This document shows positions 23,483-33,418 of a DNA stretch of 64,000 nt, piece by piece. The stretch lies in assembly GCF_020382885.2 (NCBI RefSeq), contig NC_058510.1, positions 21,676,837 to 21,740,836 on the forward strand, written 5' to 3'. The translations under genes and the position numbers were made by a program. The first letter of the stretch is position 1. Each line of letters starts with the position of its first letter. This DNA comes from Scatophagus argus. Its lineage: Eukaryota > Chordata > Actinopteri > Scatophagidae. The notes under the pieces are model-generated. The model was not told where the DNA came from. It saw nothing but the letters and a program-made list of their open reading frames with translations, and made no database searches.

Positions 23483-24540
23483 ATGTCAGTGAAGGCAAAG
23501 ACATATTTTGAGAAAGACTGGTATGGGAAAGCTGAGAAGCCGGGGAGGTTAACATTGACACATGTTTACTGTACAAAGTCAGTTGCTGCCATTTCTATTA
23601 CTCTCTCTGCTACCCAAGACAGACTTTTTCAGAAAGTAGCTTCCTCCACGCGAGCTTTTCAGATGACGACCCCACACATCTTGCTGGCGAAGCTTGGGTC
23701 CATGGCTACAAGGCAAAAGCGGGTGTTCAGATTTCTGCAGGACAGGGAATCCATGATTGTTCAATGTGATGACTCACCAGTGTGCACTCCCATATTTCCC
23801 ATGAAGAAAGTCAGGGATGAGGGTCGGCAAACAGAATGGAGCAGGTAAATGCTGCGATTCACCCACGCGCGCCAGAAGTATCAAATCCATACACCATTCT
23901 GTCCCACATCCCACCTCACGCCACTCATTCTTTTGTCATTGACCTCACGAATGCATTCTTTTCTGTGCCAGTCCACCCTGTGCTGGTTTGCACTCATGTT
24001 TCAGGGGCAGGGTTACACCTGGACTAGGTGCCCACAAGGATTTTTGGAAAGTCCAACATATTTTCATCAAAAACTGAGCCAAAATTTGTGAAATCCAGCT
24101 AGCTAGCTTGTCAAAATTACAGTTTGTCCAGACTGAAGTCATTTATCTGGGATGAGATCACAGCAGAGGGCAAATCCTTCTCTCCCAAGCGCATTGCAAC
24201 TATCCAAAATGGTCCACAACTTATAACAAAGAAAAAATTTTTTTGAGAATGGGAATAATGTCATATTGTCGAGAGTGGATCCCTAACTACTCAGAGCGAG
24301 AGGCACTTCTCTCCACTACAGTCCATGGTAAACAATTGGCAGCTCATGACAAAGTCACATGGACTCCAGAAGCGCAAAAGGTCTTTTGAAGATTTGAAAA
24401 GTGCACTTGATAATGCTCCCACACTCAGTTTGCCAAACCCAAACAAACCATTTTTGCAGTTTATGGACCAGAAAGGTGGATATGCTGCTTCTGTCCTTTG
24501 TCAAAAACATGGAGATAAACTCAGACCTGTTGCTTAGATT
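23483..24540 (+). pseudogene. endogenous retrovirus pol: reverse transcriptase remnant
   Basis: Several short frames in all three phases together cover a retroviral-type reverse transcriptase. They show a substrate-binding start near 23780 ('FPMKKVRDEGRQTEWSR'), 'PEVSNPYTILSHIPPHATH', the motif A region 'DLTNAFFSVPVHP', 'GYTWTRCPQGFLESPTYF' and a connection block near 24380-24500. The YxDD catalytic segment is deleted around 24095. At least four frame changes and many stops are present, so this is an old, inactive copy. RNase H follows. Confidence 0.8.
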
Positions 24541-24980
24541 TAGTAGGCTATTCTGAACTCACATTCATGGTTCCACATGCAGTGGCTCATATTCTACATT
24601 CACAAAAGACTTCACATCTGTCTGTGCAGCACTAGTTAAGATACCACACTACATTGTTGGAAATGTCCAATATCACTGTTAAATGCTGCTCCACACTTAA
24701 TCCGGCTTCTCTTCTCCCAACACAGGAAGATGGCGATGACTCAGACAATTCTCATGATTGTTTCCAGGTTCTGGAGTTGGAGTGTACGCTAGGGGTTGAT
24801 CTGTCAGACATACCTCTCCCAAACACTCCCAAACACACACTTTAGGGATAAAACAGAAGTCAACCAAACAGGTTTTGCTGTTGTCACCCTACACAGAAAT
24901 GTGGCGTTGGGTGAATTACCATCTCATTTTTCAGCACAAGCTGCAGAGCTAGTAGCACTTACTGAAGCATGCAAACATGC
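24541..24980 (+). pseudogene. endogenous retrovirus pol: connection and RNase H remnant
   Basis: Broken frames hold 'LLEMSNITVKCCSTLNPAS' (end of the connection domain, near 24650) and 'GFAVVTLHRNVALGELPSH'. They end with 'AQAAELVALTEACKHAEG', the RNase H block with the catalytic glutamate near 24945. The sequence is cut off right after this block by a LINE 3' tail at 24985. The remnant is in the same orientation as the reverse transcriptase upstream. Confidence 0.75.
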
Positions 24981-24984
24981 TGAG

Positions 24985-25190
24985 GGCAGAATCAGAATCA
25001 GAATTTCTTTATTTATCCCTGGAGGGAAATTCTTGTTTTTACAGACATTGCACATGCAGTATTCCCGACCAATGAGAAAGATCGGGAGCGTCTGTAACAG
25101 GCTGCACACGTATCGACGCATGCGCACTCTCTCCAGCGAACATCGAACATCTACTCTCATTATGCTTTTGGGATGGTTCATGACTTTGGT
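24985..25190 (-). repeat. LINE 3' tail inserted in ERV pol
   Basis: On the minus strand the sequence ends with 'aaagaaattctgattctga', the tail also seen at 5250 and 30832. The 'acagacattgcac' box is present as well. The unit is a 5'-truncated LINE 3' UTR that splits the RNase H and integrase parts of the ERV. Confidence 0.65.
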
Positions 25191-25199
25191 GCCCTTGGT

Positions 25200-25792
25200 G
25201 ACACAAAGGTTTCCTCACCTGTCAACCTGTAGCTAATCACCACCTTGTTTCTTCTCTTTTGGATGTGCTAATGTTGCCAGCCAAAATATCTGTGATGAAA
25301 TGTAATACTCACACTAATAATTCTGGCCCTGTTTCTGTAGGGAATGCCTCTGCAGATGCAGCAGCAAAAGCTGTTGCTGTGGATAGTGACACATTTCATA
25401 TCTTCCTTTCCTCCTTACATCCTGACACCAACCCATGTGCCGACTTCCCCACCATCCAACAATTGGTAACCACCACAGAAAAGTCATCATAGTCAAATGC
25501 AGGAGCCACATTTTCTAACAAAGTCTGGCATGGACCTGATTCAAAACCGTGTTTGCCATGAGCGGTCTTCCCATTTGATGCTAAGTTATCACGTGGGAAG
25601 GACCACATGGGCAAAGGGGGAATGAGTGTAGCCATAAATGCTAATTGGTGTACCAGAGGGTTTTCAGCCTTTGCCGCCGATTACTGTAAAAGACGTGTTG
25701 TGTGTGCAGCACACAATGCTTGTTGAGCCCCTAAAGTTCCGCAGCATGGTGATCCTCCCCCACAAGGCCTTTTTGAACACTGGATGATGGAT
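25200..25792 (+). pseudogene. endogenous retrovirus pol: late RNase H to integrase start
   Basis: Degraded frames include 'GNASADAAAKAVAVDSD' (end of RNase H, near 25340) and an integrase zinc-binding stretch near 25680-25790 ending 'GLFEHWMMDL'. The frame is cut at 25793 by the TTAA of a piggyBac element and resumes at 28735. Confidence 0.7.
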
Positions 25793-26223
25793 TTAACCTT
25801 CCTCTTGTGTTAGCTTTCTGTTACTATCTCTTATGTTAACTGGTCGGTTTTGACCCGTGTCTTAAATCAGCCATACAATACCTAAAAACAATTATTTATC
25901 ATTCAGTTTGTTTCTTACCTCTTGGTTACCTTGTTAGGCTTCCTTATCCATGAAAAGATTGGTTCTAATATTTTTCTTGTGGCCCCCTGGTCCTTTCTTT
26001 TGACAGCATACCCCTTGTTTTCAATATAAAAAAATTGCCAAATGAAACTCAAGAGAATTATATAAATAAATAAAAGGTTTGTATGGTACCTGACTATTAC
26101 TGAGGAGAATTAGAACACATCTCTATTGTTAAAAAAAAAAAAAAATAATAATTTTAATATTATTAACTATAGTAACATCCATGGTGTTACGGGTAAATTT
26201 CGACCTGCATATATTTACTTGAC

Positions 26224-27476
26224 GCGATAACCTTCCTGCTGCACAAGACACTTTCCCACGTAGACACTAGGATGGGGAACTATGTGAGAGTGCTGTTTGT
26301 GGACTACAGCTCAGCATTCAATACCATAGTCCCCTTCAGGCTGGTAACTAAGCTATGTGATCTTGAACTGAACTCCTCCCTGTGCAGGTGGATCCATAGC
26401 TTCCTTACTGGCAGACAACAGGTGGTACGCGTGGGCCCCTATAACTCATCCCCCCTCACCCTCAACACTGGATCCCCCCAAGGCTGTGTGCGGAGTCCCC
26501 TGCTGTACTCCCTGTATACACATGACTGTGTGTCCACATCAAACAGTAACACCATTATAAAGTTTGCTGACGACACAGCCATCGTGGGGTTAATCTCCCA
26601 CAACAAGGAGGAGGCCTACAGGAAGGAGGTCACCCACCTGGAGAGCTGGTGCCAGAAGAATAACCTCCTGCTGAACGTCAGCAAAACTAAGGAGCTGATT
26701 GTGGACTACAGGAAGAAGCAGCCGTCATCCGTCCACTCTGCATCAGCGGGTCTGAGGTGGAGAGGGTGGACAGTTTTAAATACCTCGGTGTGACCATCAC
26801 ACGGGACCTGTCCTGGTCACTGCACATTAACAGGACTGTTAAGAAGGCCAGGCAGCGTCTGTTCCACCTCAGACGCCTCAGAGACTTCAGGCTCCCCCTC
26901 AAGGTGCTCAGGAACTTCTACACCTGCACCACTGAGAGCATCTTGAGTGGGAGCATCACCACGTGGATGGGCAGCTGCACAAAGCAGGACCCTTAGGAGG
27001 GTAGTCCGCTCAGCTGAGCGGACAATCATAACAACTACATAACGACCTACAGGACATTTACATCAAACGATGCAGGTCGAGAGCTGAGAAAATCCTCAGG
27101 CAGCCCCATCACCCCGAACACTCACTCTTCTCCCTGTTGCCATCAGGCCGTCGGTTCTGCTGCCTGAGAACCAACACGGAGAGGATGAGGAAAAGCTTCT
27201 TCCCCCAGGCCATCCGTCTGCTCAACAGTGAGCGTTAATCTGGACAATCCCACTCCCACCTGCACTACATGCACTAGATGTAAATACTATTCATGTAAAT
27301 ACTGCACATTTTGACATTTTTAATTTTAATTTTATTATTTTTTTATAAGCGTTCTTTGCAATATTGAAATTTTTTTTATTTACCTATTTTTTGGTAGCAG
27401 GGACATAAAGAATTTCACTGCGCATTGTACCGTGTATGATGTGTGTGTGACAAATAAACCTATCTTGTATCTTGTA
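26224..27476 (+). mobile_element. LINE family A copy nested in piggyBac (copy 2)
   Basis: This is a 5'-truncated LINE very similar to the copy at 18398-19831. It retains motif A '[14 protein letters not shown]', '[17 protein letters not shown]' and the catalytic '[11 protein letters not shown]'. A frameshift near 26725 ('[11 protein letters not shown]') moves the rest ('[19 protein letters not shown]') to another frame. The 3' end is 'gacaaataaacctatcttgt'. It is the better preserved of the two sister copies but incomplete at the 5' side. Confidence 0.85.
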
Positions 27477-27588
27477 CTTGAAAGAAAAAGGCAAAAAACA
27501 AGTTTTTTTCCCCCCAATAATAGAATTTTAATACAAATACAACATGAAAAGCAGAACTAGTTATAATACAAAGTATAGATTTGCAAGG

Positions 27589-28165
27589 TCAAACAAACAG
27601 CAACCAATCAAGCAAATCAATCGTGTGGCAAAAAGTGACACTTTCAGTGTGTTCTTTGCAGAGATATTTTTTGCAGGGGAAGCACAATGTGTTTGTCTTT
27701 CTGTCCTTATTGCTTGGGCAGACCTGCTTTCTTTTACAATCAGGTGGTCTCTCTGGGGTTGTGGCTATGGCTGTTGTGGTTGATGTTGAGGCAGGACTGG
27801 CTGAGGAGGATGCTGGCGCTGATGCTCTTCGTGTTGCAGTGGGTGTGGGCGGAGTACTTGGTGTGCTCTGCAGCTGTCTGACCAAGGCTTCGCTCAAGTG
27901 CCTTGACAAAGGAACTTACTCCTCAAGAAACATTCTCAGCTTGTTTTTTTTGGTTGAGTTCCACCCTGAATGTGGGTCCACGGCACAAATTGATGTACAA
28001 TGCAGACACATCGAGGATGTTGTAAAACACAGCCATAGGCCATCTCCTGGTCATTCGCTGGCAAGTGTAGGTGGCAGTCACTTTGTCCAGGTTGTCCACT
28101 CCTCCTTTATTTTTGTTACAGTCCAGAATGATTATGGGCTTTTTGTCACTTCCAGATGACTGCAT
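27589..28165 (-). pseudogene. piggyBac transposase C-terminal remnant
   Basis: The frame 28165-27923 reads 'IIILDCNKNKGGVDNLDKV', 'CQRMTRRWPMAVFYNILDV' and 'SALYIN', a conserved block of piggyBac transposases that contains the last catalytic aspartate (GGVDNLD). A second frame, 27909-27589, ends with the cysteine-rich finger 'CKRKQVCPS...LCFPCKKYLCKEH' that binds the element ends. The join between the frames is shifted and the N-terminal half, with the first catalytic residues, is gone. The orientation is minus, opposite to the LINE nested to its left. Confidence 0.85.
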
Positions 28166-28734
28166 CTTTGTGAAGAGTGGACATCAATATCACATTCCGT
28201 CATTTTTTTGGACAGTATAAAACAGCAGTGGTGGTGTCTGTAAAAACAAACTTTGAGGAAGGTGAAGCCCTGTCCTTCACCTGCAACATTTCAGGGTGCA
28301 GCTCTGTTTTTTTTTTTTTTTACTGTGCCCGCCATGGTGAGTTTCCTCCTGAGAAGTTCTTGTCTGTCTTTATTTATTTTGTCAAACAGGCAAAGAGAGA
28401 AGCCCCTTATTGAAGTTCAAGTGGTTGGAGGAGGATCTGGCTGTGAGCTGTTGGCTGATAGTGTGTTTATGATTTCAGTTTTGACACTTATTATTGTTTT
28501 ATAATCTTATTTTATAAGTGGGTCGAAACTGACCCTAACAACACAAAGGTCATAATTTTCACGAGAGCATTTTATAATGTAGTAAAAAAAAAAATTACAA
28601 TTTTATTTTGTTTAAGTAGAGGTTCCTGACAAAGTCAAAAAGTCTTGATGCAATCAACAAATTTATGTAGTACTTTTATGCATTTAAAACCTAAAAATTG
28701 GTCGGTGCCGACCCTAACACCAGAGGAAGGTTAA

Positions 28735-29360
28735 ACTGTCACCATGTGAAAGAAAGAAACATTGTTCTTCCAAAACAGGATGCGCAGTGGCCAAGGTTCT
28801 CCTCAAAGAAATCATCCCATGGTAGGGAATTCCCTCTAAATTCAGCAGTGACAATAGTCCAGCTTTCATACACCCAGCTACGAAAGAGATATCTGAATTT
28901 CTTGGTTATGACCTTAAATATCACTCAGCAAATGCTGTAAGGAAACTGGTTTGACGTGAATAAAAGCACCTCCTCTTGTGCTTTCAACATGCACAAACAA
29001 ATCAGGAACAAACATGGTTTGAGTCCATTTGAGGCCTCCAAATACAGGGATGAGATAAGGGACTCTTTCTTTAGACTCTAAGCTGTATGATGATGACATG
29101 TTAAACTAACGTCTAAGTCTCTCAGCTTCCCTTTGCTCTCTTCACTTGCGGGTGAAAGCAGTACTGCCCATGCCAGCCGACGCACCACAACACCACTGGT
29201 GTCACAAGCCTGGTGACTGGGTGGTTATCAAAGATTTCAACAGAAAGGACTGGAGACAGTGACGGTTTCAAGGCTTCTTCCAGGTCCTCCTCATCACTCA
29301 GACTGCTGTAAAGGTCGCTGGTAAAGTCCCTTGGATCCACACCAGGTGCTGCAATTGCAT
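28735..29360 (+). pseudogene. endogenous retrovirus integrase, C-terminal remnant
   Basis: The ERV frame continues on the far side of the piggyBac element. Stop-filled frames show a degenerate core end near 28930-29040 and 'HKPGDWVVIKDFNRKDW' near 29200-29250, the SH3-like C-terminal integrase domain. 'VLLITQTAVKVAGKVPWIH' follows near 29290-29340. The remnant is too broken to act. Confidence 0.65.
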
Positions 29361-29945
29361 CCTGGATCCCAATGACAACTTCTGTCCATCAGTAGAAGCA
29401 AGTGGAGAGTAGCGTGCCAAGGTACCAACAAACCCGAAGGTGACTTTCCACCGCCTTAGCTGCACCGGTGATTGACACAATTTCTTCCTTTTCACTGTTT
29501 CTTCATTTCTTCATTTTTCCACCACACAAGACAGCAATGAAGGATGCTGGTGACACATCGCTTTCCAACAATTCACAGACTAGCTGCTCTCATGGCATCT
29601 TCTGTGATAAGACACCCTTGATGCTAGACCTGCTCATGATGATGCCAGGTGCGTAGTATGGTGATGTGGCTTTGTGGAGGAAGGATTACAGGACTGATTT
29701 CATCTCTGTATGTTTTCACGTGAGCTGGACACCCTCCAATCCTGAAGAGGCCAGAACTATCAAGGAGGGGCACAGGCCATGCAGTGGGTTGCATTTAGGA
29801 ATGCATGTTCCTCCCCTGAAGCATTGTATTACCTCCTTGAAAGTATCTTGATGGTTGTTCTTGCCTCTTTCTAAGTCTAAGTCATGATGTACCAACTACT
29901 GCATTTGCTACCTCGAGTTAGTGATTGCCAGCTTGACAAAAAGTG
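29361..29945. other. unassigned stretch between ERV and BEL remnants
   Basis: Short frames here have no motif I can place. It could be degraded retroelement sequence of either neighbour. Confidence 0.35.
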
Positions 29946-30590
29946 ATAATTTAATTAAATTGTAATACAGACAACCCAACACCCCCCCTTGAGCAAGCAA
30001 GAGTGATGGCTCTCTTCTCTGTGGATAGGAACACCATACCGTCATTCACGTAAACATTCCTCTCAACAAACTGCCTTGAATCTGCTCCATAGTATGAGCC
30101 AGTACGGCACCACTGATGGTGATGGGCTGTACTAGGAAGCAATGGAAGATCTGCTGGATGTTGGTTGTCACAGCCACCGCCTCCTTCCTAAATGGTAGCA
30201 ACGCTCCAAACAAGCTATTGTTCAAAGTTGGGCCAGAAAGGAGGACATCATTTATGGACACACCATGGTATTGAGGTCTTGTGTCAAATACCACTCTTAT
30301 TTGATAAGGTTTTTAAGGTGAGATAAGTACCAATACATTTCATCCGGTGATATGGGTGGGTTACTTCAACATGCTTGTTCTCAAACACCTTGTTCATGAA
30401 ATAAATAAAATGTTCCTTTTCCTCTGGACCTCCTTCTCCATGATTCTCACATAGGCAAGCTCCTCATAGAAAGGCCTTTTTAGTCAACATCCTTTGTATC
30501 GCAAAATACAGACTCTCCCATGAGTCCATGTTTGGCACACCTGCCTGATCTGAGGCAGGTAAATCCTTAAGCTGGCCAGTGTTGCCAAAA
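29946..30590 (-). pseudogene. BEL/Pao reverse-transcriptase fragment
   Basis: On the minus strand the frame 30294-30046 reads 'VFDTRPQYHGVSINDVLLSG', 'PTLNNSLFGALLPFRKEA' and 'VAVTTNIQQIFHCFLV'. This is the motif A region of BEL/Pao reverse transcriptases (here the aspartate of 'ADIQQMF'-type blocks is changed to N). The overlapping frame 30142-29951 has 'DSRQFVERNVYVNDGMVFL', which is the catalytic YVDD region with the first D altered to N. Upstream, 30560-30340 holds 'FMNKVFENKHVE'. Frameshifts and altered catalytic residues make it dead. Confidence 0.8.
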
Positions 30591-30800
30591 CTTTCCTTTA
30601 TTTTGAGTTTATTAGGGCAAGTACTCAAAAGACTAGGGCACCCATTCTCCAGTGGGATGAGCTGATCCCCACAGTTCAGTCCATGCAGTGGGTTAGCTGG
30701 ACTCAGGACCTTCGCAAACTGAATGATTTCAGTGTGTCACGCTGTATCAAACCTGATGGTTTCAGAAAGCCGCAGTTCCTGTAAGCTACCTCACGATGAT
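30591..30800 (+). pseudogene. BEL/Pao pol fragment between RT/RNase H and integrase
   Basis: The plus strand reads 'LQWDELIPTVQSMQWVSWTQ' and 'DLRKLNDFSVSRCIKPDGF', a linker that in BEL/Pao elements follows the reverse transcriptase. It is in the same orientation as the integrase at 31425 and opposite to the reverse transcriptase fragment just to its left. A LINE separates it from the integrase. Confidence 0.65.
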
Positions 30801-30831
30801 TAATACTCATAATGAAGTCCAAGTCTCTTTC

Positions 30832-31420
30832 AGAATCAGAATTCCTTTATTTATCCCTAAGAGGAATTTTTTTTTCATACAGACATTGCACTTGCAAATT
30901 TTCCAGACCAAGAAGAGAAAGTACAAAATATGAAAATATCAGTATTTACATATGTTTGTACATTTATACATGTACATTACAAAAGTATGTATGTCCGTTA
31001 CAGAGCAGAGTTTAATAGTTTGATGGCGACATGCAGGAATGATGTCCTGTGTCGCTCTGTGGTGCACCGTGGGAGTAAGAGTCTGTTACTGAACGAGCTC
31101 CTGTAGCTGATCAGCACATTGTGGAGAGGGTGGGAGGGAAAGTCCAGTATGGTCCTTATTTTGGACAACATCCTCTCCCACAACATGGCTGGCCTTCTTG
31201 ATGATTCTATTGAGTTTATTAGTGTCCCTCACCTTCAGGCAGCTGCCCCAGCAGGCAACAACATATGTGATGGCACTGGACACCATCGACTCATTGAACA
31301 TCCTCAGCATCGTCCTGTCGATGGTGAAAGACCTCACTCACCTCAGAAAATAGAGGCGGCTCTGGCTCTTTCTGTACATCGTGTCCACATTCTTACACCA
31401 GTCCAGTGTGTCACACATGT
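30832..31420 (-). pseudogene. LINE family B copy, C-terminal end and 3' UTR
   Basis: On the minus strand the frame from 31337 starts 'MRSFTIDRTMLRMFNESMV' and passes by frameshift to 'RMLSKIRTILDFPSHPLHN', ending 'VAIKLLNSAL' at 30998. The 3' UTR ends at about 30832 in 'aaataaaggaattctgattc'. It is closely similar to the plus-strand copy at 4750-5250. It lies between two parts of a BEL/Pao element and so inserted into it. The palm domain is missing. Confidence 0.8.
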
Positions 31421-31424
31421 TTCA

Positions 31425-32420
31425 TGGCAGGAAAGGCAAGGGTTGCCCCTTGGCAGGAATTATATACTTGCTCAGTTACGAAAGAAATACTGGCTCATCA
31501 GTGATAACAGTGCTGCACAAGGAGTCATTTCAAAATGTGTGACCTGTAAACACTACAAAGGCAGGACAGGAGAACAGAAAATGGCTAATTTGCCTCAGTA
31601 ATTGTAACCATTTACAAATATTGCCATGGACTATTTTGGCCCAATAGAAACTAAAAGAGGGAGAAATTTCGTGAAAAGGTATGGTGTGGTTTGTCTGTCT
31701 TGCAGAGCCGTTCACCTGGAGATGGCCTTCTCCCTTGATACAGATTCCTGTATCCATGCTATCAGGAGATTCATATGCAGATGAGTGCGGGTAAAGCATA
31801 TTTGATCTGACAATGGAACAAACCTTGTTGGTGCTGAAAAAGAACTGAAGCGGACTTTGTCTAGCTTTAAGAGCAATAAGATCCAAAGTGTCACACTTGA
31901 GAAAGGAATAAGCTGGAGCTTCAACCCACCAGGGGTTTCTCACCATGGTGGAGTGTGGGAGAGATTAATCAGATCAGTGAAATGAATCCTGAACTCTCTT
32001 CTACATCAACAAACTGTAGACGATGAAGGCCTTCAAACACTTTTATGTGAGGCTGAGGCAATATTGAACAGTCCTTAATCCCAAACCATATTCTACTGCT
32101 CAACTGACAACCTGTTCTACCTCCTGATGAGTTTTCTAGAGCTGACTCATACACCAGACACTGGTGGAAACAGGTGCAGTACCTGGCTGACTTGTTTTGG
32201 AGAAGATGGACACAGAAGTACTTGGTACTTATGCAGGAGTGACAGATGTGTTCCAGGGTGAGAAAAAGTTTCAAAGTTGGAGACACAGTGGTGATTGTTG
32301 ACCCCACCTCTTCAAGATCTTCATGGCGTTTGGCAAGAATTTTGCGCTTAGTTAAGCTGTAAAGAAAGACTGTCATCATGGAGCGACCAATTACGAAAAT
32401 CTGCCTCTTCCTAGAAGAAG
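31425..32420 (+). pseudogene. BEL/Pao integrase
   Basis: The zinc-binding N-terminus is seen as 'GRNYILAQLRKKYWLIS' and 'VISKCVTCKHYKGRTGEQK' (31460-31580). The core follows in broken frames: 'AMDYFGPIETKRGRNFVKRY' near 31630, 'RAVHLEMAFSLDTDSCIHAI' near 31710, 'SDNGTNLVGAEKELK' near 31810 (second catalytic aspartate), and 'SFNPPGVSHHGGVWERLIRS' near 31920 (glutamate). A BEL-type C-terminal stretch ('GDTVVIVDPTSS') lies near 32280. Stops occur at several points. No LTR was recognised. Confidence 0.85.
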
Positions 32421-32856
32421 ACTGATTATGTAATTATATAACTTTATTATTTTTTGGGTCCATTATTATTATGTGTTAAGTAAATGTTTTATGTTAACCC
32501 TAAACATTTAGGGGCCGGATGTGTAGGAGCCAAAGATGATTTATCGAAAATTAAAATAGTTTTTTCTTTGAGTGTGAATTTAGGCTGTACAAAGGGGATA
32601 AAGGAAAAGCCGTTGCTTGGAGGGTGTGGTCAGTGGGATGACAGTCTTTTGACCTCACTTCCCCTTCCTGCAAGTAAACATAGGCCTCACCAATTTTTCG
32701 TTGCACAATCCTTAGTTTATCTTTATAATCTTGGATTTGCTGTAAGAATTATTTATGAATACTTTTTATGTATTATGAAAATAAATAACTTTATTTTGAT
32801 CGTTTTGTGAATTTAGGATTTTTTCTGTGAGCGTTGGGACCTTCTGCTTTACTGTA

Positions 32857-32901
32857 TGTGTGTGTGTGTGTGTGTGTGTAACACACACACACACACACAC
32901 A
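32857..32901. repeat. inverted dinucleotide repeat (TG)n then (AC)n
   Basis: Eleven TG units are followed, after TA, by ten AC units. The two halves are exact reverse complements and can fold into a hairpin of about twenty pairs. It lies about 430 bases upstream of the PDE1C start codon. Confidence 0.9.
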
Positions 32902-33333
32902 GATGAAGGGAAGGAGGTTGAGAGGGGGATGAACAAGGAAGCTCTGGAGGAGGAGACTAATCAATTGACTTTTGCAAAAAAGTAAGCATGGCCATGTAAC
33001 AGATCACTGTGGAGTATGGTACATTACAGGTATGAATAATGGAGAGGAAGAAGCAGAAAAGAGACAGAGGGAGGGAGCTGCTCTTTTGATTGTTCCTGCT
33101 GAATCACAGTGGCTTTAAGGGATGAAGAGGAGGGAACAGGAGGAGAAGGACGCCAGCATTCCTTCTGAACACAATTGCTAGAAGCCCTGCAGAACTTCCA
33201 GCTTTCGGGACTAAAAACACTGCCAGGGTTACAGCCACTCCTTGGTTCATTCCTCTCCTGGGAAACAGTGCTCTGCTCTCCCCATTTATCCACTGACTGA
33301 CGTAGAGCTGAAGAGTGCACATCAAAAGCCACA

Positions 33334-33418
33334 ATGACAGAAACTACAATTAAAAAACAGGGATTTAAAAAATGTCGGAGTGCCACTTTCAGCATTGATG
33401 GCTTCAGCTTCACTATCG
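33334..33418 (+). CDS. pde1c: PDE1C coding exon 1
   Basis: It codes 28 residues plus one base (phase 1). The donor is 'gtagga'. This isoform-specific first exon would have its own upstream promoter. No TATA box or CpG island is obvious within the 400 bases before it. Confidence 0.9.

Larger units (their letters stand above)
25797..28730. mobile_element. piggyBac-type DNA transposon with TTAA duplications
   Basis: The element starts 'ccttcctcttgtgttag' (25797-25813) and ends 'ctaacaccagaggaagg' (28714-28730). The two are inverted repeats with one mismatch in 17 bases. TTAA lies directly outside each end (25793-25796 and 28731-28734), the exact target site of piggyBac. Subterminal 'ggtcggttttgacc'-like palindromes occur near both ends. 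A transposase remnant lies inside on the minus strand, and a LINE has inserted at 26224-27476. It sits in the integrase region of an older ERV. Confidence 0.9.

Noticed and set aside
27581..28159. 192-residue plus-strand open frame
   Set aside because: It is the shadow of the piggyBac transposase blocks on the minus strand.
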